From assembly GCA_030145015.1 (NCBI GenBank), contig JAQYWI010000036.1, positions 1 to 37,243 on the forward strand: 37,243 bases of DNA, written 5' to 3'. Source of the DNA: Desulfobacterales bacterium (lineage in GTDB: Bacteria; Desulfobacterota; Desulfobacteria; Desulfobacterales; JAHEIW01). Shown one piece after another: positions 32,559 through 37,243 of this stretch. Made by a program: the position numbers and the translations under genes. The notes beneath the pieces were generated by a model, which made no database searches, was not told the DNA's origin, and saw only the letters and a program-made list of their open reading frames with translations. Within the stretch, counting starts at the first letter, position 1. Each line of letters begins with the position of its first letter.

Positions 32559-33566
32559 TTGGATAAGTCCATTGATCAAATCTATCAGGAAGCCTTAGAG
32601 GAGATAGACGCGGCAGCCGACCGTCTAGCGATCCAGGATGTGAGCGTCCGTTATCTGGGGCGCAAAGGAATTATTACCCAATTCTTGAGGAACGTCTCCA
32701 AACTTCCAGCCGACCAGCGCCCGGCAGCCGGCAAAAAGGCCAACGAAGTAAAAAATCTGCTCGATGCGGCCTGCAAAGCGGCTTCACAAAAACTCGAAAC
32801 GGCCGCTAAAAGAGCAAAACAGGGGATCGATGTTTCTTTGCCCGGACGGCCGGCACCCAGCGGCTCGTTGCATCCCCTTACCCAAATTAACCAACGAATT
32901 TGTGATATATTTACAAAAATGGGATTTGAAATTGCCGAAGGGCCTGAGGTCGAGCTGGATTATTACAATTTTGAGGCCTTGAATTTCCCAAAAGATCATC
33001 CGGCCCGGGACATGCAGGACACCTTATTCGTCTCGGATGATATTGTTCTCAGAACGCATACATCTCCCCTTCAGATTCGAACCATGGAAAAACAGCCGCC
33101 TCCGGTGCGGATCATCATGCCCGGTAAAGTTTATCGCTGCGACTCGGATCTGACCCATACGCCCATGTTTAATCAGGTTGAAGGCCTGCTGGTCGACGAA
33201 AATATTTCTTTCGGGGACTTAAAAGGTACGCTCACCGCTTTTGTGCACCAGATGTTTGATGAACAGACAAGCCTTCGCTTTCGACCCAGCTTTTTCCCCT
33301 TTACCGAACCCAGCGCCGAGGTCGATATCCTGTGTGTGATGTGCCGCGGCGATGGTTGTCGGGTATGTTCTCATACCGGATGGCTGGAAATTCTCGGTTC
33401 CGGGATGGTTCATCCGGCACTGTACGAAAACGTTGGATATGATGCCGACCGCTATACCGGGTTTGCCTTCGGGATGGGGGTTGAACGGATTGCCATGCTA
33501 AAATACGGAATCGATGACATCCGCAAGTTTTTTGAAAATGACCTGAGATTTTTAAATCAATTTTAG
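32559..33566 (+). CDS. pheS: Phenylalanine-tRNA ligase alpha subunit
   Basis: The protein has 335 aa, within the family range. It starts at a TTG with AAAGG upstream; no ATG lies near. The N-terminal coiled coil (about 1-85) is followed by the class II catalytic core. The core has GSLHPLTQINQRICDIFTKM, DTLFVSDDIVLRTHTSPLQI, motif 2 RPSFFPFTEPSAEVD and motif 3 GFAFGMGVERIAMLKYGI. A CxxC-type pair set, CVMCRGDGCRVCSHTGW, lies between motifs 2 and 3, as in many bacterial PheS. It pairs with PheT as an alpha2-beta2 enzyme that charges tRNA-Phe. Confidence 0.97.
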   Translation: MDKSIDQIYQEALEEIDAAADRLAIQDVSVRYLGRKGIITQFLRNVSKLPADQRPAAGKKANEVKNLLDAACKAASQKLETAAKRAKQGIDVSLPGRPAPSGSLHPLTQINQRICDIFTKMGFEIAEGPEVELDYYNFEALNFPKDHPARDMQDTLFVSDDIVLRTHTSPLQIRTMEKQPPPVRIIMPGKVYRCDSDLTHTPMFNQVEGLLVDENISFGDLKGTLTAFVHQMFDEQTSLRFRPSFFPFTEPSAEVDILCVMCRGDGCRVCSHTGWLEILGSGMVHPALYENVGYDADRYTGFAFGMGVERIAMLKYGIDDIRKFFENDLRFLNQF

Positions 33567-33911
33567 CTAAAAGTTACTATAAGCTATCTCAAAATTAGCA
33601 GTTCATCTTCGAAGCCAGAGAAAATAAGTTCCAAAGGTGCTCTAAAGTTAGAAATGCCTAAAATGACTAAAATGAGCTAAAATGCCTAAAGTTGAGGAAT
33701 TCTACCCGTCGAGAGCCTCAGGGTCTAACGACAGGGTCTAACGACTGGGTCGAACGATCCTATTTATAATAAAAGATGGAGCGCAGCGAAACCATAATTT
33801 TAGGCATTTTAGATCATTTTTAATTTTAGCTCATTTGTTCTTGTAAGCACTTTTTATAGGTTTAAAACTGTACCTCCGGGTTATAAATACAGTTTTGCGA
33901 TAGGTTCTGGA
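33567..33911. repeat. pheS-pheT spacer with nested palindrome and 13-nt tandem repeat
   Basis: The pairs AATGAGCTAAAA (33671-33682) with TTTTAGCTCATT (33824-33835) and AATGCCTAAA (33681-33690) with TTTAGGCATT (33799-33808) are exact and properly nested. In the loop, CAGGGTCTAACGA occurs twice in tandem (33719-33744) and a third copy reads CTGGGTCGAACGA (33745-33757). pheS and pheT usually lie almost adjacent, so this 345-nt insertion is unusual. Confidence 0.8.
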
Positions 33912-36338
33912 ATGAAAGTTAGCCTAAGCTGGCTCAAAGATTATGTATCCATCCAAATGGATCCATCAGACCTGGCGGACGCCCTGACGATGGTCGGGCT
34001 CGAGGTGGAATCGGTATCCGCTCGTTACCGCTATTTGGATACGGTCTTTGTGGGTCGAATTGAAGCGATCGCCCCCCACCCCAATGCCGACAAATTAAGC
34101 CTGTGCCAGGTCGACACGGGTCAGGGACAAGTATCGGTCGTGTGTGGTGCGCCCAACATGGAAACCGGCATGCTTTCACCAATCGCCCTGCCCGGCACCG
34201 AATTTCCAGAGGGCTTTGTTCTGGAGAAAAGTGTCATTCGGGGCCAGACATCTGAGGGGATGCTGTGCAGTGAAGGCGAATTGGGCCTGGGCCTCGATCG
34301 AAGCGGGATCATGGCCCTTGATCCATCCCTGAATGTCGGCGATAAACTGGCGCCGGCATTGGGGCTCACGGATACAATTTTTGAAATCGATCTGACTCCC
34401 AACCGGCCTGATTGCCTCAGCGTCATCGGGGTGGCCCGCGAAATTGCCGCCATCCAGAATTCGCCTTTAAAATATCCTGACTTTAAACTGGCCGACAAAA
34501 GCAATAAGATTTCCGGGCTGACATCAGTTATAATCGAGGCGCCGGACCACTGCCCGCGCTACGTGGCGCGCCTGCTCGAAGATATAAAAATTAAACCATC
34601 CCCCTTCTGGCTGCAGGAACGACTTTTATCTGTGGGGCTGCGACCGATTAATAATATCGTCGATGTAACCAACTTCGTGTTGATGGAAACCGGCCAACCC
34701 CTGCATGCCTTTGATTTTGACCGTTTGGCGGAAAACAGAATTGTGGTGCGTACCGCCAAGCAAGGCGAAACATTTGTCACCCTGGATCAAAAAGAACGTG
34801 TTTTGGACCCTGAGACGCTGATGATCTGTGATGGCGAAAAAGCAGTGGCTGTCGGCGGCGTCATGGGGGGGCTGAACTCGGAAATTGAGGACAACACCAC
34901 CCGGGTGTTGCTGGAAAGCGCCTATTTTAATCCGGTCAGCATCCGCCGGACCTCCAAACGGCTGGGACTCAACACAGACGCCTCCCACCGTTTCGAACGC
35001 GGGATTGATCCCGAGGGGCAGATTGCGGCGGCAAACAGAGCGGCAATGCTGATTGCAGAGCTTGGCGGCGGAAAGTTAATAAGCGGTCTGATAGATGAAT
35101 ACCCCAATCAACAGTCCGTCAAAAGCGTGCAACTGAGTGTAAAAAATACCAACCGTTTGCTCGGAACACAACTGCAGCGCAAGGAGATTGAAAATTTTCT
35201 CAAATCTATCGAATTCAAGGTTGAGAAAATGAGCACGAAAAAAGATGAAGACCGCTTAACGGTAACACCGCCAAGTTTCCGTGTGGATATCTCCAGACCG
35301 GAAGACCTCATGGAAGAAGCCGCCCGCTTATTGGGATATAACAATATCCCGACGACATTTCCCGAAATGCCGGCCAGCGGCCGATCATCACATAAACAAA
35401 TCGATCTGCGCGACCGGGTGCGCCAACTGATGACCGGGCTTGGATTCCGGGAAGCCATCAACTATAGTTTTGCGCATAAGCAGTCTGCTGATAAACTTAG
35501 AATCGAATCCGCTGATCCGCGAAGATTAATGGTGGAAATCTTAAATCCATTGACCGAAGATCAGGCTGCAATGCGCACATCTTTGGTTCCGGGGCTGCTT
35601 GAAAGCATGCATCGCAATCTTTCACAGCAAATAAAGAATTTAAAAATATTTGAAATCGGCAAAATATTTATCAATGAAAACCCGCAACATCTGCCCAAAG
35701 AAACTGAAATTCTGGCCGGACTCTGGACAGGGTCCCGTCATGAGGCTTCCTGGCATGACCCGGGAGCGGATTGCGACTTTTTTGATATTAAAGGTGCGGT
35801 CGAAGGCCTGTTAACGGCATTGCGAATCGATGAGATACAATTTTCCCAAATGCCGGAAAACCAGTGTACCTATACAAGACCCGGATATACGGCTCAAATT
35901 TTTAGCAACAAAATGCTTTTAGGTTTGGTGGGAGAAATTCATCCTCAAGTCCTTGCAAATTACGACTTAAAACAGGTGTCGTTTCTATTCGAACTCAATT
36001 TCGATCATCTGATTCCGTTGATCAAGGATATAACGCATTCAAAGCCGATTCCCAAGTTTCCCGCAGTTTTTAGAGACATCACCATCATCGTGGACAGCGA
36101 TCATGAAACCCAAAAAGTTATCACCGCAGCCCAGGATCAGCCGGGAGAGCTGGTTGAAAGTTTCAGTTTGTTGAATGTGTTTGAAGGCCAACCCATCGCC
36201 CCCGGCAAAAAAAGTGTATCCTTGCGGGTAACATACCGCTCATCACAAAAAACACTTGAAGATGAAGATGTAACGCCTATCCATCAATCAATAGCAGAGA
36301 GACTGGTTAAGCAATTTAAAGCCAGCTTGCCGGCCTGA
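33912..36338 (+). CDS. pheT: Phenylalanine-tRNA ligase beta subunit
   Basis: The protein has 808 aa, full length. In order it has the N-terminal start MKVSLSWLKDYVSI and the tRNA-binding OB domain (about 40-150; VGRIEAIAPHPNADKLSLCQ). The B3/B4 editing region (about 210-390; DVTNFVLMETGQPLHAFDFD) and B5 domain (about 405-480) come next. A catalytic-like core follows, with LNPLTEDQAAMRTSLVPGLL. The FDX-ACB anticodon-binding domain (about 715-808) contains PIPKFPAVFRDITIIVD. It edits mischarged Tyr and contacts tRNA-Phe. The ribosome binding site is weak. The following MerR-type gene starts 35 nt after the stop. Confidence 0.97.
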   Translation: MKVSLSWLKDYVSIQMDPSDLADALTMVGLEVESVSARYRYLDTVFVGRIEAIAPHPNADKLSLCQVDTGQGQVSVVCGAPNMETGMLSPIALPGTEFPEGFVLEKSVIRGQTSEGMLCSEGELGLGLDRSGIMALDPSLNVGDKLAPALGLTDTIFEIDLTPNRPDCLSVIGVAREIAAIQNSPLKYPDFKLADKSNKISGLTSVIIEAPDHCPRYVARLLEDIKIKPSPFWLQERLLSVGLRPINNIVDVTNFVLMETGQPLHAFDFDRLAENRIVVRTAKQGETFVTLDQKERVLDPETLMICDGEKAVAVGGVMGGLNSEIEDNTTRVLLESAYFNPVSIRRTSKRLGLNTDASHRFERGIDPEGQIAAANRAAMLIAELGGGKLISGLIDEYPNQQSVKSVQLSVKNTNRLLGTQLQRKEIENFLKSIEFKVEKMSTKKDEDRLTVTPPSFRVDISRPEDLMEEAARLLGYNNIPTTFPEMPASGRSSHKQIDLRDRVRQLMTGLGFREAINYSFAHKQSADKLRIESADPRRLMVEILNPLTEDQAAMRTSLVPGLLESMHRNLSQQIKNLKIFEIGKIFINENPQHLPKETEILAGLWTGSRHEASWHDPGADCDFFDIKGAVEGLLTALRIDEIQFSQMPENQCTYTRPGYTAQIFSNKMLLGLVGEIHPQVLANYDLKQVSFLFELNFDHLIPLIKDITHSKPIPKFPAVFRDITIIVDSDHETQKVITAAQDQPGELVESFSLLNVFEGQPIAPGKKSVSLRVTYRSSQKTLEDEDVTPIHQSIAERLVKQFKASLPA

Positions 36339-36373
36339 GGCCTAAAGGTTCGGGCCCATCCAAGGCGCTGAAA

Positions 36374-36718
36374 ATGGAAGATTTCAAATCTAATCAAAAA
36401 GATATACCCGACAAGCTTTATTTCAGGATTGGAGAAGTCAGCAAAATTGTAAAGCTGCCGACGTATGTACTGCGGTTTTGGGAAACCGAATTTTCACGGA
36501 TGCGACCCAAACGGACTTCCTCCGGCCAACGGCTGTATACCCGCAAGGATATCGAGCTGATTTTTAAAATTAAGACCCTGCTCTATGAAAAGAAGTTTAC
36601 GATCCAGGGGGCCCGTCGGCATTTGAGCGCCAAAACCGGCAAAAAAGATGTGCCTATAAAACAGCAGCTGAAAGATATGCGTTCGGAACTCAAATCCATA
36701 AGAGATTTGCTCGATTAA
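36374..36718 (+). CDS. MerR-family transcriptional regulator, short form
   Basis: The protein has 114 aa. The winged helix-turn-helix is FRIGEVSKIVKLPTYVLRFW followed by ETEFSRMRPKRTSSGQRLYT and RKDIELIFKIKTLLYEKKFT. A short coiled helix (QQLKDMRSELKSIRDLLD) follows and no effector domain. Such single-domain MerR proteins commonly follow pheT (with or without ihfA) in proteobacteria, which supports the call. The lack of a sensing domain and Cys residues argues against metal response. AAGG lies 8 nt before the ATG. The regulated genes are not known from sequence. Confidence 0.9.
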   Translation: MEDFKSNQKDIPDKLYFRIGEVSKIVKLPTYVLRFWETEFSRMRPKRTSSGQRLYTRKDIELIFKIKTLLYEKKFTIQGARRHLSAKTGKKDVPIKQQLKDMRSELKSIRDLLD

Positions 36719-36744
36719 GGCGCCACTTTATTTATTGAAATATA

Positions 36745-36773
36745 TTGACAACCGCTCGATTTTGTCATAATCA
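36745..36773 (+). promoter_or_regulatory. Promoter of the tRNA-Gly gene
   Basis: TTGACA (36745-36750) is followed by TAATCA at 17 nt (36768-36773), or by CATAAT at 15 nt (36766-36771). Start near 36778-36780 would leave only about 8 nt of leader before the tRNA. Confidence 0.6.
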
Positions 36774-36786
36774 TTTAGACTGAAGA

Positions 36787-36862
36787 GCGGGCATAGCTCA
36801 GCTGGTAGAGTACAAGCTTCCCAAGCTTGGTGTCGCGAGTTCGAATCTCGTTGCCCGCTCCA
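36787..36862 (+). tRNA. tRNA-Gly (anticodon CCC)
   Basis: The 76-nt cloverleaf has acceptor GCGGGCA paired with TGCCCGC, and a D arm GCTC-AGCTGGTA-GAGT. The anticodon arm is CAAGC-TTCCCAA-GCTTG, placing CCC at positions 34-36. The T arm is GCGAG-TTCGAAT-CTCGT. The discriminator T and CCA end are encoded. Confidence 0.97.
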
Positions 36863-37004
36863 GTAAGGGGTTCGTTTCCTTTTTGTTTGGTTAGGGTAGG
36901 ACTTTTTAAGGACTGTGAGATGGAATTAACTATTACCTTATGGTCGGTGTCATGAACTGATAACTTTTATCGCACAAAAGTCAAGGATCTACCTGAAATT
37001 GAGG

Positions 37005-37033
37005 AAACGGGCGTAAGCCCGTTTTTTGTTTTT
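37005..37033 (+). terminator. Intrinsic terminator before rimP
   Basis: ACGGGC (37007-37012) pairs with GCCCGT (37017-37022) around GTAA, followed by TTTTTGTTTTT. It would end transcription from the tRNA or from pheT-merR. The rimP ribosome binding site is about 15 nt further on. Confidence 0.85.
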
Positions 37034-37055
37034 AGGGAGTACTTTAAAGGATCTG

Positions 37056-37243
37056 GTGAAAACGAAAAGAAGCAAATTTAAAACCAAACCATCGGATGAC
37101 CGTAACAGACGAGCCGGATCCAAAAGGGAGAAACACATCATCAACCAGGTAGAGGCACTTGCCAAACCGCTATGTGCCGGCGAAAATTTGGAACTTGTGC
37201 ACATTGAATATCAAAGAGAATCGGCTGGCAGGATCCTGCGTGT
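37056..37243 (+). CDS. rimP: Ribosome maturation factor RimP (5' part, cut by window edge)
   Basis: The frame starts at a GTG (37056) with AAAGG 5 nt upstream and stays open to the end, giving 62 codons. After a basic, poorly conserved N-terminal extension (about residues 1-25), the sequence KHIINQVEALAKPLCAGENL then ELVHIEYQRESAGRILR fits the first helix and strand of RimP, which assists 30S subunit maturation. In bacteria rimP usually heads the rimP-nusA-infB operon, which fits its place after a terminator; those genes would lie beyond the window. Confidence 0.85.
   Translation, partial: MKTKRSKFKTKPSDDRNRRAGSKREKHIINQVEALAKPLCAGENLELVHIEYQRESAGRILR

Overview
The window looks like chromosomal DNA from a sulfate-reducing bacterium of the Desulfobacterota (deltaproteobacterial type). 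It carries the dissimilatory sulfate-activation and APS-reduction genes sat, aprBA and qmoABC, followed by a conserved infC-rpmI-rplT-pheS-pheT translation block. There are no rRNA genes, no CRISPR array, no transposase and no prophage genes. One tRNA (Gly, anticodon CCC) lies near the right end. Two genes are cut by the window edges: a PLP-dependent decarboxylase on the left and rimP on the right.

Left region (1-14.5 kb): after the truncated decarboxylase and a short relic of a family-2 glycosyltransferase comes a co-directional ten-gene cluster. It encodes two lipoproteins, a membrane Ser/Thr kinase with TPR-like and PEGA modules, an FHA-like/PEGA/SUMF1 membrane protein, a small membrane protein, a MotA/TolQ/ExbB-type channel subunit, an actin-fold-like protein with a C-terminal FHA domain, two paralogous von Willebrand A (vWA) proteins and a tail-anchored zinc-ribbon protein. 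The two vWA proteins begin with a single membrane helix that resembles the Asp-bearing helix of ExbD/TolR/MotB. I therefore propose an ion-driven envelope motor whose moving subunits carry vWA domains and which is controlled by Ser/Thr phosphorylation and FHA recognition. This is the best candidate in the window for an undescribed system.

Middle (14.7-25.1 kb): a PilZ protein, then sat on the plus strand facing aprB-aprA-qmoA-qmoB-qmoC on the minus strand. Sat makes APS, AprBA reduces it to sulfite, and QmoABC feeds AprBA electrons from menaquinol. A good sigma-70-like promoter lies about 220 nt upstream of aprB, a perfect hairpin with a U-tract separates aprA from qmoA, and a 333-nt repeat-filled gap separates qmoB from qmoC.

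Right (25.7-37.2 kb): three YkgJ-type cysteine-cluster proteins, an SDR protein lacking the catalytic Lys, an orphan HsdR-N-like protein and a nucleoside deaminase. These are followed by infC (apparent AUA start), rpmI, rplT, pheS, pheT, a MerR-type regulator, tRNA-Gly and the start of rimP.

Almost every intergenic spacer is filled with imperfect palindromes built from a few reiterated words. Some word strings recur nearly verbatim between distant spacers, and some begin inside the stop codon of the preceding gene. This dispersed repeat population is the second unusual feature of the window.
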